A DNA stretch of 34,464 bases from the NCBI GenBank assembly GCA_027946555.1, contig JAPEVC010000306.1, forward strand, positions 1-34,464. Reading direction: 5' to 3'. Source of the DNA: Gnomoniopsis sp. IMI 355080. Taxonomy: Eukaryota; Ascomycota; Sordariomycetes; Diaporthales; Gnomoniaceae. The first letter of the stretch is position 1. Each line of letters starts with the position of its first letter. Of this stretch, positions 1-10,134 are shown one piece after another. Under the pieces are notes generated by a model. The model was not told the DNA's origin. It worked only from the letters and a program-made list of their open reading frames with translations, and searched no databases. A program made the translations under genes and the position numbers.

Positions 1-1480
1 CCCTGCCACCGCCTCGTCCCCGTCCTCCCCGCCCACCACCTCTTTTCCCACCCCTTTGCCTCGTTGCCGAATCAAAGTTCTTCACTAAATCCTCTTCCCC
101 AAATGCTGCCTCTGCAAACCTGATGTAATTCACCACGCCATGGTCTACCACCGCAACCAGCACATTGCGATGCCCATGTTTCAGCCGCTGATGCGTTGTC
201 TGGCCCTTGCTCGTCTTGGGCGGCGGTGCGTACGGTGCCGAGGCTAGCAGCGTGGTGATCTCCTCGGTTGTTGGCGTGCACGTCTCTTGCGCGTCAACGA
301 TGGCTAGGTAGTAGTCCGGCGCAGTGGGTGGTTTGGTTTTGGACCACTTGGGCGTGCCAGGCTTCCAAAGATGGTATTGAATCCGGAAAGGCGAGTGAGC
401 GGTAGTGCAGGGGTGAGCTGGGTCGTGGGGGATGGGCTTGTGCCGCGGGATGACGGCAAGTCGGCGGTATATGGAGGCGTAGGAGCGGTACAGACCCGGC
501 TGCACGAGCGGCCCATAAGGAGGTTGGTTGAGGGGGCGCTCGAAGAATAGGAGGCTCATGAGGCGCTGCCAGATGGGTTGTGTAGGGCTTGCGACACTTG
601 TTGTTGTGTGTGGTATGCAATCGGGCGGAGGGACGCGGATTACGTTGAAGCCTGCCCGGTTGAGATTGGAGAACACCTGGAGCTTCTGCAACGTGGTCCT
701 TCCTCGCTCGCCTTCCTTACCCACCAGTAGAGAATATGCCGCTTGTAGACTCAGCGGAAATCCTAAAGCGTACTCATCTTTCTCCTCTACCTCTTTGAGT
801 TCCTTGAGCCGTCGCGCCAGGTCCTCTCCGTCGGGATCGTCTTCGCGCCTCACGGGGAAGATCTCTGCAATGGAGGCCGTGGGCCACCACAAATCCATCG
901 TGCCTCTCTCCAGCCAGAACAGTGCCTCCTCCGGCAGCAGCCACACTTGGTCCCATCCAGGCACCGTCGTTCCTTGGCCACGCACGCTGCGCCCCAATGT
1001 GTGATGTTGTAGCGAAACACATACCACGCGATCCCTCGTGTGTATCTCCCTCCTCTCCGCGGCTTTTTCTCGCGCGATCTTCGCCTGTTTTTCATCCACC
1101 TCTTTCCCTTCTTTCTCCACTTCGGAAAGGTACTCCTGACCTTCCTCGCCCGCCGTAGCCCATCGGTCCGGGAAGTACCATCCCCGTATCCAGTCTTTAC
1201 CAGAGTTATGCAGGCGCGTGTAGCTCAGCACGGTCTCCATGGCGCTGCGAGAGGCTTCCAGCGCGCTGGATTGTGACTGGATGCCGTAATTCTCGTAATC
1301 TTTCTCGCCCTTGCGAATCTCTTGCGAAGAGAAGTTCTTGCGCTGCAAGGCGAGGAAATGTCGAAAGTCTTGCGCTTCATCTTCGATGTCTTCTTCGGCG
1401 GTCTCAAGGGCTTGTTCAGCAGTAGGTGCGGTAGGCGCGAGACCGGCCCGCGCAGCATCATCGTCATCGTCGAAAGCCAT
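1..1480 (-). CDS. SEN54: tRNA-splicing endonuclease subunit Sen54 (3' end beyond the window)
   Basis: Structural subunit of the nuclear Sen2-Sen15-Sen34-Sen54 endonuclease, which cuts introns out of pre-tRNAs. One open frame of 493 codons runs without a stop from the ATG at 1480 to the left edge. Recognition rests on the Sen54 N-terminal domain: a WYFPDRW motif (about residues 101-107), PGWDQVWLLPEEALFWLERG (about 174-193) and MDLWWP (195-200), followed by a frame resembling the QKLQVFSNLNRAGFNVIR block. Near the end, VVDHGVVNYIRFAEAAFG matches the Sen54 C-terminal end, and then an RGG-rich basic tail starts and is cut by the edge. The N-terminus is acidic (MAFDDDDDAA). No intron is needed. 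The length already fits the usual 450-550 residues, so only a short tail should be missing. An intron-containing tRNA gene lies about 700 bp upstream. The family assignment is confident; the exact C-terminus is unknown. Confidence 0.9.
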   Translation of the reverse strand, partial: MAFDDDDDAARAGLAPTAPTAEQALETAEEDIEDEAQDFRHFLALQRKNFSSQEIRKGEKDYENYGIQSQSSALEASRSAMETVLSYTRLHNSGKDWIRGWYFPDRWATAGEEGQEYLSEVEKEGKEVDEKQAKIAREKAAERREIHTRDRVVCVSLQHHTLGRSVRGQGTTVPGWDQVWLLPEEALFWLERGTMDLWWPTASIAEIFPVRREDDPDGEDLARRLKELKEVEEKDEYALGFPLSLQAAYSLLVGKEGERGRTTLQKLQVFSNLNRAGFNVIRVPPPDCIPHTTTSVASPTQPIWQRLMSLLFFERPLNQPPYGPLVQPGLYRSYASIYRRLAVIPRHKPIPHDPAHPCTTAHSPFRIQYHLWKPGTPKWSKTKPPTAPDYYLAIVDAQETCTPTTEEITTLLASAPYAPPPKTSKGQTTHQRLKHGHRNVLVAVVDHGVVNYIRFAEAAFGEEDLVKNFDSATRQRGGKRGGGRGGRGRGGGR

Positions 1481-2174
1481 TGTTGCAGTACTTGTTGTGG
1501 GAAGTTCGATTTGTGTGTCGTTGATGCAGCTCGCTTTTGGAGGGGCAGATCCTAGGAACTTTTTGGCAGGGGTTCCTATCTAGATCGGCGGGTTGCTGCT
1601 GACTAACAGCCGCTTGTCGGGCGGGCCATGTGGCAAGCAGGCATCTCCACAATGACATGGGACAAGGTTAGCAGCAGAGAGAGTCGTGCTTTGTACTTTA
1701 TATTTCTATGCTGCTTCTTGTCTCTATGACCGAAGGGAAACTTTTCCAGTCAGTGTTGGCCGTTCCCACGTCTCTTTCTCAAGTGTCGAATTCGAACCTG
1801 ATCAAGCATGGCCGGTACGCAGTGCTACACAAGATTGGATTCGTACTTAAGTAGACACGATGTCTGGAGTGAACAGAACGGCCAATCTGCCGGAGTCCAG
1901 CGCCTGCAAACTCGCTATCTGATCATGTTGATCAAAGATAAATCCGTTGAGGTCTACGAATTATCTCTTGAGAGCAAGACAGTCACAACCCGGTTGGCCT
2001 GCACAATGAACGAGACAGGATCATTTGGATACTGTGGTAGGAAACGGTCAAGTTGGAATTGTGTCTTGAACCCAGTCGTACGTAGCCAATTCACCAACTA
2101 CACTCACTGCCTCGACAAGCCAAAAAAGATTCTGCAAGAAAGACCACGCTTCTACATAGTAGAGGATCCAAGGC
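1481..2174. other. Intergenic: SEN54 upstream region and tRNA 3' flank
   Basis: This stretch contains the SEN54 promoter and 5' leader and the downstream flank of the tRNA gene. A plus-strand open frame (1808-2263) crosses it, but its last part is the antisense of the tRNA, and I recognise no domain, so I do not call it a gene. No other feature is visible. Confidence 0.5.
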
Positions 2175-2179
2175 AAAAA
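2175..2179 (-). terminator. RNA polymerase III terminator of tRNA-Leu
   Basis: A run of five T on the minus strand lies four bases after the discriminator base of the tRNA gene, the usual Pol III stop signal. Confidence 0.8.
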
Positions 2180-2183
2180 TTGA

Positions 2184-2281
2184 TGAGAAGACTGGGACTT
2201 GAACCCAGGCTCTTTCGAACTGCGGTAAAGATGAGAATCAATAACCTAAACACAGCGCCTTAACCACTCGGCCATCTTCCC
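2184..2281 (-). tRNA. tRNA-Leu (anticodon UAG) with a 19-nt intron
   Basis: The minus strand reads as a complete type II tRNA. The acceptor stem is GGGAAGA paired with TCTTCTC (one G-T pair) with discriminator A. The D-arm/A-box is TGGCCGAGTGGTTAAGGCG. The anticodon stem is CTGTG paired with CGCAG. The anticodon TAG follows T33. There is a long variable arm, and the T-arm is CTGGG-TTCAAGT-CCCAG. An intron of 19 nt (2226-2244) sits one base 3' of the anticodon, the canonical position cut by the Sen endonuclease. TAG decodes CUA-type leucine codons. CCA is not encoded, as expected for a nuclear eukaryotic gene. A T5 terminator follows. An unspliced reading would miss the anticodon stem pairing, which closes only when the intron is removed. 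Confidence 0.95.
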
Positions 2282-3180
2282 ATACTCGGTGTGCGGAAAG
2301 CAAATAACATATAGTGACGTTGTTGCGCTACACCAACGTTGTACATCACTCCATTCACACAATGCTTTCACATCTCTCCGCTAGTCCAAATCAAGATTGA
2401 TCCTTGATGCACAAATCTCGTTTATCTTTTTTTTTGTATTATTGGACTTTCTATATGTACCTCCTTGATATGTTCGGATGCCAGTGGCCTCAGGTGGCTG
2501 CAGAGGCCAAAGAGTTCAGTCGCCATATGAGTGTCGCTATTAGGAGACTGGGTATCTAATTCTAGCCGGCTATTACCTCTTCTTACGAGCATTACAGCCT
2601 TGTATATTACTGCATAGCTCGTCCGGAGCTCCCTTGGGAACCTCTCAATGGGCCATGCCTCGGTGTGGATCTTCCTCTCATATCTAATGAGCGATCTCAT
2701 ATTGTGTTCGGCAAACAGATGTAGCAGAGAACGATTTCTGCCACGTGAAGCATCTTTGCGTTTGAGATTCGCCCACTGAGGCTTGTCTGGCCGAAGATAC
2801 TCTTAAGTGGAACCTTGTAGGACAGACCCTTCTCCTCGAAGCCTTCGGAGTACCCGGCCTCGTCGGTGTAGAGCCGTATTTGTGATAAGTTACTGCGTAG
2901 GTCCACACCAATGCAGAGCTGCTTTGTTCAAATGGCCCTGGCGTCCCAACAGAGAGGAGAGGGTTGTGGCGACCTAGGCGAGAAGCGGCGATGTGCATGC
3001 CTACATCTGCTCTCCAATATTCTCGCACGGCGGCGCCGAGATAACCTCGACTGGTCCTGGAAGCCTTGACTGTCTGTATTTGCCTGACAGGGCCACATCC
3101 GGATTGGATGTGCGACAGTCGCTCAGACATCCCGACGCATCCGGTCCGACCGTTGGATTTTTGCTTCCAGCGCATCCTCC
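2282..3180. other. Intergenic, no recognised gene
   Basis: The region lies between the tRNA gene and the end of the cyclophilin gene. Minus-strand open frames of 69, 92 and 163 codons occur here, but none shows a familiar domain. The part next to the cyclophilin stop should hold its 3' UTR. A short coding-like tail at 3123-3180 is reported as a finding. Confidence 0.4.
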
Positions 3181-3745
3181 TCAGCCTGCCAACGGGTTCG
3201 CATGCACGGAAACCCTCTCGATCCTCACGGGCTCCTTGGGTCTGCTCTTCTTATCCACTTCCTTCGTCTCCAGCGTCGCCAGTGTCGCAAAGCTATCATC
3301 CCCAATAACCTTGCCAAACACGGTATTTAACCCGTCCAGATGGCTCGCCTTGTCAAAGGTAATGAAGAACTGGCTCCCGTTTGTGCCTGGGCCTTTGTTG
3401 GCCATGGACACCATGCCGCGCTGCGTGTGCTTCAGGGTGGGCTTGATCTCGTCCTCGAAGTTGGTGCCCCAAATACTACGGCCGCCTTTGGGGTTCTCCG
3501 GGGGCGAGGGGTTTGCGGGGGCGCCGGTTTGCACCATGAAGGAGGGTATGAGGCGGTGAAAGGGTGACCCATCGTAGTAATGCGAGGCGCAAAGGGCGAG
3601 GAAATTCTGGTGGCGGATATGGTTAGTGAGGGGTGATGTTTCTTTTTGCGGGTTGAGAGGTGTTTACCTCTGCAGTCTTGGGGACAGCCTCGCAAAAGAC
3701 TTCGATCTTGACGTCCCCGAGGTTGGTGTGAAGAGTGACAGACAT
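3181..3745 (-). CDS. PPIL3-type peptidyl-prolyl cis-trans isomerase (cyclophilin)
   Basis: Small single-domain cyclophilin that catalyses or binds X-Pro peptide bonds; the PPIL3/Cyp10 subfamily associates with spliceosomes in animals. Two exons: 3668-3745 and 3181-3606, joined over a 61-nt GT-AG intron (3607-3667, phase 0), giving 167 residues, close to the 160-167 of the family. The start MSVTLHTNLGDVKIEVFCE is the typical PPIL3 N-terminus and is missing if only the long exon is read. Visible active-site positions are R44 and F49 (FHRLIPSF) and Q105 and F107 (GSQFFITF). The CypA tryptophan that binds cyclosporin is H115 here, and the CypA active-site histidine is N120. The C-terminus HANPLAG resembles the usual HANP ending. 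No signal peptide, so cytosolic or nuclear. Family is sure; which fungal gene name applies is not. Confidence 0.93.
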
Positions 3746-6128
3746 TTTGTGGGGTGTTCAGCGTGTTCAGCTCTGTGTTATTTGGCGTGCAGCACTGGTG
3801 TTTTGCAGATGGAGGGGTAGAATTTTGGCTAGAGCTGGGGAAGCTTCGCCTAGCTAGGTCGTGGGGGCCCCTTGTCCCTTGTCGGATCCAGTAGCATAGC
3901 ATGTGATCGGCGCGCGAAAGGTCCAAAGTGACAGAACGGTCCAGGCTCTCGGGAGCACGCGAGCACGCGAGCAGCGCGGGGCGATCCGAACAGTGCCCGT
4001 TCCACTATACAGACTGAAGCCTGTCAAGGACTTTTGTCCCTCGACCTTGGGGCTGAACATTTTGGGGGCGAAGGAATCCGCGCCATTGTCATGGCTCCAT
4101 CATCTTGCGGGGTGGTTCGCCGAATGTCTCGGGGTGTCGCGAGCGGGTCGCAGGCTTGACTGCGTGGCGCCGTGGGACGGAGACCCCACGACTACATTAT
4201 GGTCTATCGTTCATGAGGCTATCCGCTTTGATTTTGTACATACAGTGGCATGGGGAAGGACTCTAGACCCCGCGGCCCATGATTATTGTGAAATAAAGCG
4301 AGTGGTTTTTTCATTGTAGGTCAAATAGGTAGCCCACTCGCTCTCTTGTCTCGGCAGAGCATATACAAGAGGATGATGACCCAAGCTTTCTTTTAGATGG
4401 TACTGTACATACCTAATGTTCCGTCCCTACCTCATGCAGCGTATGCATAGAACAGAGGACAGAGCCGGCTCATTCAGAGATAGTTGAATGCATGTCTTTT
4501 CAACTTACCCACTGTAAAGTATGTACTGTGTCTGCATGGTGAAGTGAGTGCATGTACACTCGTGAGTCGAAAACGCAAAGATCGTCGCAAGTGACGCAGT
4601 GGCAGGGACTCCCCAGCATGACTATCAGTGTTGACCGTCAAAGGATACGGAAGTACTACATAGTATAGTCAACAACAAATCGTCGTCGCTCGGAAACCTT
4701 CTTGTTCGCGTTCCGTTTTGGGACATTTCCATACCTAGGTTCGCAGTCCATACAATACATATGGGTGCTCGTGTGTATTTCCGTAATCTTCTTTCCGTTT
4801 CTCTCCCTATAACACCAGCAGCATTGGAAGCTAAAGTTGGAGCCTCTCCGTAAAGACTGTCTTGCAAGCGATCAACAGCACATGTTGATGTCCTCCAGCA
4901 TTGCAGCACACGAGAAACGCGCTTCTCTGATTCTTTTCGACAGACAGAAACAGCACAATCGGTCAACATACAAGAGTCACATTCACATGACAAATGCATG
5001 GTACAGCTGAACTCCCCTCCCGAGCGCGGACGACCACCAATCCGTTCAGGACTACAGCCTTGTCCGCAGAGACTGATTCCACCAGCTTGGAAATCCCCAA
5101 TCTCGAATGCAGCAGAGGCGATCCTTTGCGTAATCCCATCCATCCTGGCCTCACCACACCTGCCCAATAGGATCCACGAAGCTCCACTTGCAACGTACAA
5201 GCGCACGCCGGGCGGGCAGTTGTTGCTGGCTTGAGCTGGACCTTGCGGCCGCTGCGCGCAACCCTTTGCACTGCGTGCCTCACTCTACGGGCAACAGGGT
5301 AGCAAACAAGATCTGCCGCACCGCTGCTGCTCTGTGCGCTGCTTCGGCCCCATTTCCACCACAACCTGGAAGTCTCTCTTTCGGACCGCAATCGACAAGT
5401 GGGTCCACCGGCCAGGCGCCCCCGTAACGGCAGTCAGTACGAGGCACAAGTCCACAGGCCACAACGTAGGGAGACAAAGTACGAGCGGCTGACCAGCACA
5501 TACACCACCTCAACGCAACTCGACTTGCATTGTACGACTGCCCTCTCTTTCTTTCACAGACCTGGTCCAGCCTGGTCATTTCTTGGCTCTGACAATTACG
5601 CCAAAGAGCTTGTCGCTTTGCCACCTGCGACCGCGATACCTGGCCAACCTGCCAAGGCAGCGAACGCCCCGCGCGCACTTTGTTGGCGATACGGATACAC
5701 CAACCCGCGTTACTACCTCACCATACACGGCTTTGCTCTTGCTCGACTCGACCTGCAGCACGGAAGTCCTAGATCTCACCCCCTCCGCAAACCACCCCCC
5801 AATTTCTAGAAGCTGCCAAATCGATTTGCACACGACCGTTCAACCCTCGGATTTCGACTGTCTTCGGCTTCTCAGTCGCTGGCCTAGCTCATTAAATGGT
5901 CACAGCCTGTCGATATTCCGACTTTCATCCTTGCAATCTTTCCCCGATCCCGTTTTGCTACCAAGGCGCTCGCCAACCGTTCGTACCCCACATTCGATAC
6001 CCTTTACAGCCTTGGGCGGCGAGGCCGGTAATCGCCTGCGCTCTACCTGGATGAACAATCACCTCAGACTTGTCTCCCGGACACCATAGCGCATTGGTTG
6101 CAGCTATCTCTCCGACTTTGCGACCATC
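3746..6128. other. Intergenic: upstream of the cyclophilin and long leader/promoter of the arrestin gene
   Basis: 2.4 kb without a convincing gene. Open frames of up to 193 codons (for example 4625-5206 on the minus strand and 5583-6089 on the plus strand) start at non-ATG codons or show no domain. From about 5400 to 6128 the plus strand is rich in short CT runs, as often seen in fungal promoters and long 5' leaders, so much of it may belong to the arrestin gene. A short 8-bp tandem repeat lies at 3953-3976. Confidence 0.5.
3953..3976. repeat. 8-bp tandem repeat, about three copies
   Basis: GAGCACGC occurs twice head to tail, followed by the variant GAGCAGCG. It is GC-rich and has no visible function. 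Confidence 0.7.
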
Positions 6129-7504
6129 ATGGCGGCATTCGTACGGGTGTCCGGCCCACCAAACAGTAGTTTTTTGGTTGGATACCCGGGCATATCAGCA
6201 ACATTGGTGAGTCTAACCTTTGCATGCGGTCGCAATTAGCCCACAGGCCCTGCTGCGGGTGCCCGCTCGTGGCGCGCATCCTCCCTCTTTTGCAGTCGCA
6301 AACTAACCATGGTTTCCCAACAGCCGCGCATAGAAGGGAAAGTCGAAATCAGACCATCACAAGGCTACTCCGCGCCCGTCGCAATATCTCTCGTACGGAT
6401 ATGCTTGCAACGAAAAGAAACAATACATCCGGCCGCCGAAAATGTCGCGAGACGCCACTTGGGAACACCGAGGAGGGAGACCGTGGACGTCGTAGGGAAA
6501 GAGCTGCTGTTATTTCGTTGTCAGGCCGGCAAGGAGGCAGAGAGCGTCATTGCGATGGACCTACCGTTTGTGCTGTTCATCCCGTTTGGACGGGGCGGCG
6601 AGGAGACAAATCGACGAATACCACCCGCTTCATTACAACTACCCTCACGGACGGCCGAAACGCTTTACGAACTGGTGGTGACGGTACAGCAGGGCGCAAG
6701 CACACAAAACAAATACTCCTTCCCGGTGCCACTACAGAGGTACGACACATTGTCGACATTTGGAATGTACAACCGGCCAGAATCCAAGGTCGTGACGGCG
6801 GATAACCTGGTGACGCTCGGCATCTCCCTCCCCAAATGGAGCTACGGACCATGCGATCCCATCACGGTGTATATCAAGCTTGCGCCAAATGCAGATTGGG
6901 TCAATAAGGCGAAGAGGGTCACGATCAAACAAATCACACTACAAATTGAGGAAGAAATCACTTACAACCCTGAGGGTGACGAGCCAACCAAGAAGGTCAA
7001 CAGGATTGCAAGGCACATACAGCCCGTCGGAGCTAAGTTGCCAGAGGCGGGCTACGTCACGAACTTGGGCCTGGTGTTTCCATCCAAGGACTTGAGAGAC
7101 TCGGACGGAATCATGAAGCGAGGCAAGCCTGGTTTTCCACAATACGAGGTCTCTTCGTTTACTACTACATCAACACTTTACAAGATCGAGTTCTTTCTAA
7201 GCATCAAGGTACGTTCGTTAGGCCGAGGAGTTGAAGGAATCCCCACACTGACCTCACGCAGGCCCAGATGAGCTCCGCTCGAGACATCACTCTTCGGCAA
7301 CCGATTGTGATCTGCCCCATGGATCAACAGGCCTGTAAGGAGGAGATGGAGGCCATAGAACAAGCAGCAAAGGACGCTTCTCACGTTGACCCGAACAATC
7401 CAATGCTCCCTGCCAGATCGATCGTCGTTGCTAATGACAGGGACGCTCTGAGGCACCTGGGGCTTTGCATGGTGGGAGGGCACAAGAAACCGTTGATTGA
7501 ATGA
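6129..7504 (+). CDS. Arrestin-domain protein (alpha-arrestin-like)
   Basis: Predicted arrestin-fold protein; fungal alpha-arrestins usually link plasma-membrane transporters or receptors to ubiquitin ligases for endocytosis. Three exons: 6129-6206, 6324-7208 and 7262-7504, with introns of 117 nt (GTGAGT...AACAG, with a CTAAC branch-like site) and 53 nt (GTACGT...GCAG), all phase 0; total 401 residues. The first exon supplies MAAFVRVSGPPNSSFLVGYP, which runs straight into LPRIEGKVEIRP, the start of the arrestin beta-sandwich. The ATG at 6309 that opens the longest frame would lie inside intron 1. The middle contains typical arrestin segments such as DLPFVLFIPFGRG, LGISLPKWSYGPCDP and VTIKQITLQIEEEI, and the C-terminal part ends in LRQPIVICPMD. 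I see no PPxY motif, which many alpha-arrestins use to bind Rsp5/Nedd4. Exact substrate is unknown. Confidence 0.85.
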
Positions 7505-8812
7505 CAACCGTCTAAACCGAGAGACCTGGAAACGATCATGACAATCTGCCTGGGTTGAATCACTGCACATGCGATTGTACTGTGGAACAACCTACAAACT
7601 CGACTCGGACGCCGCTGGCATCCTGCATTGCGAGATGCGCAGAATGAGCTCTACGGAAAGCGACCGGCGGCGCAGCAGCACATACGTGGTTGCTGCATAA
7701 TCCTCGCACGCAGAAGAAATTGCCAATTCCAATGGGACAAATCGCGGAGTCCCGGCCAGAACTTCCGCTTTGTGCTATAGAAGTGGATCGTGCAGCTTGC
7801 TTCAGGGCATACCGTCCGGGAGAATCTGAATAATACGATAGGATGATCGTTCTGTTGCTCTGCTGGGGTTACGGACGCCATGTGGTGGAAACCAACGTGA
7901 ATTAGGACGACCAGGCAGCCCAGGACTGCCAAGGCAACGCTTTTCCTGTCCTGTCTTCTGCGGCTTACAGGTGGATCACCTGAACTGGGAGAAAGACCCT
8001 CTCACTGCTGAACCTACCTTGCCTGATTCGTCCCAATTTCCCGACCCATCGCCTTGCTGAGCATGAGCAAGCAAGTCCGATGCAGAGCCTGGTCGAGAAA
8101 ATCCACAGACCCGCAGCCGATGCAATACCTCACGACATGGCGTTTCGAAGGGCCGGTGGGTGAACAAGGCCGGAGAAGGGGGCATGGGCAGCGATGGCCC
8201 TTACTATTGTTTCAAATGCCCAATCCCATTATCTATTCTCTGCACGCTCTATCAAAAATTCCTCATCTTCATCTTCGGACCGGCGGTTCTAAACCAGGCG
8301 GGCGTTAGATGGTAGCCTGAGCTTGCGTGATCGGCCGAGCAGGAGCAACGTGCACTTTGCGGGTGAGACGGACTGTTGTTTGTCGAGGGGCGCAATGAGG
8401 GCTTTGGGGTCGAGTGGTCGCGTTGAATTACTGACTGAGGGCTGAGTCAAAATCAGGCCAAGCGATTGAATAGAAATGCATTGCATGGAAGCTGGCCGAC
8501 CCTCTGAAGTTACCGAGAGGATGGCGACAGTGGACATAAGGTCTGGATCTCTTGGGATTGATTGAATGAAGCATCTCTCCACGGCAAGGAGAGCGGAAAC
8601 GCAGCATGAACTCGCGAGCAAAGCACGCTTGAATGAACGGATATCATCTGGTATATGTCATACAGTACATACAGCCCCAGTAAAGCCCACTCCCTGAGGA
8701 ACGGTGCGAGTATTACGATGGAGAAGTCAATGAAAAAGAAATTTATGTGTATATCTTTTGAAGACTATGTTCTCATGACTTGACGTGAAGCGAATGTATC
8801 TTCTCCTAAATA

Positions 8813-8822
8813 TACCTAGGTA
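8813..8822. repeat. Palindromic word TACCTAGGTA
   Basis: Perfect 10-bp palindrome. Related ACCTAGGT or AGGTACCT palindromes occur elsewhere in the intergenic DNA of this window (4733-4740, 28343-28356, 28599-28610, 28796-28819). Confidence 0.7.
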
Positions 8823-9032
8823 CGAGCATCAGGACGACAATTCCTGATCTGATATCAGTCTCAGAGGCTGTCCTCACACACGAGCTTCACCACGACATCT
8901 CATCAGAACACAGAGTTCACACCCAGTTCCCACAATTTACTGGATACACTCGCATGTTTCTCGCGGCTCCAAGAACACTTCCTAGCCTCTTCAAATCATC
9001 AACAGTCGGCTATTCTACAAATTCTCTCTTCG

Positions 9033-9042
9033 CCCCCCCCCC
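9033..9042. repeat. Homopolymer run of ten C
   Basis: Ten consecutive C inside a CT-rich stretch. Similar G runs lie at 15187-15198 and 28496-28506. Confidence 0.8.
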
Positions 9043-10134
9043 TCTTTCTCTTCCGCCCTCAAATTCATTGCCGTAAAGGCCAATGCCAATTTCCATCCAT
9101 CGTTAAGTACAACTGCAGCAGGGGCAGAGACGTAATGAAACATGCGCTGACTGAGAATCCAAGCGTAGTATGGTCTTTGAGAAGAAAAGACAGAAAGAAA
9201 GAGGATGGTGCTTTACTTGACGGTATGTACTGTATATTGAATATACAGATCTTGCCGTCTGGTAGATACAAGCCTCGGAGCCCCTCCTCAAGGTGATGAA
9301 GGTGCAAATATATTTTTGGCTTCATAGAGAGCACGCGAAGACGTTGATATGGCTATGAAAATTTGTTGGTAAAATTGAGCATAGGATAACAGGTGGGAAA
9401 GGAAGGTCTATGAGAATGTAAAAGGGTAAACAAATTCTTGATATGCTGGAAGTCCCTGCAGAGTATACGTGGTGGTAGGACATGTGGGATATCAACCCGA
9501 TCAACACTACCCCTTTCGCACGAGCCTTTCTAGTCCAAGTGTGTGTTAGAGAAGAATTTTTTGAGTTATCAAAGCTTTTGAGCAATGGACTGAGGATTAA
9601 GCAGGTTACAAAGCCAGGAATGGACAGAGAAGTGATTTCAATTAGTGGTCAACACTGGATTCGCATAAAGGCAAGTAGAACATTTAGTGAGATGAGATGT
9701 CCTCAGCATTGAGTCTCTAGTAAGGTGTCGAGTCTACTCAAATTGCTCCCAACTATCTCCTCTCTGTATGATCTTGATGACTACAAGTCTTTTCCAATCT
9801 TTCCCTCCATAGGCCGTTACCAATCATTAATGCGAAACGAGTTAACATATAAAATATTAGCCTCCATGGACGCTGTGCTAATAGTATCTTCCCAATCACC
9901 GACTGTCCAGGAAAGGGAACGTCCCTCCTCCCCACTACCAAGCTATCTGCCGGCGATGGTTGGCACTCGTCGATCTTCATATTGATGATCTGGGTCGGGA
10001 AAGCGGAATTGGCCTGTGTGACAGCTGGAACCGTTGCCGAAATGGGAGACTGGCTTCGGATACCAGAAGCTAAAACTGGTTCTCAATTGAGATGAGAGAC
10101 TGCTCGGAGCATCCCCACATCCTTGGTAAACGAC

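Larger units (their letters stand above)
7505..10134. other. Intergenic between arrestin and HSF1 (convergent ends)
   Basis: 2.6 kb between two converging 3' ends. It holds the 3' UTRs of both genes. Open frames here are all below about 110 codons and show no domain. It contains a run of ten C at 9033-9042 and a perfect 10-bp palindrome TACCTAGGTA at 8813-8822. Confidence 0.5.

Noticed and set aside
1808..2263. 151-codon plus-strand open frame
   Set aside because: Its 3' part is the antisense of the tRNA-Leu gene, and it shows no domain.
2684..3175. 163-codon minus-strand open frame downstream of the cyclophilin
   Set aside because: Basic, Ser/Arg-rich random-looking composition and no known motif.
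4625..5206. 193-codon minus-strand open frame
   Set aside because: No domain, scattered cysteines, and no splice or codon-bias support.
5583..6089. 168-codon plus-strand frame before the arrestin gene
   Set aside because: Starts at TTG; composition is that of a CT-rich leader. A role as an upstream ORF is not supported.
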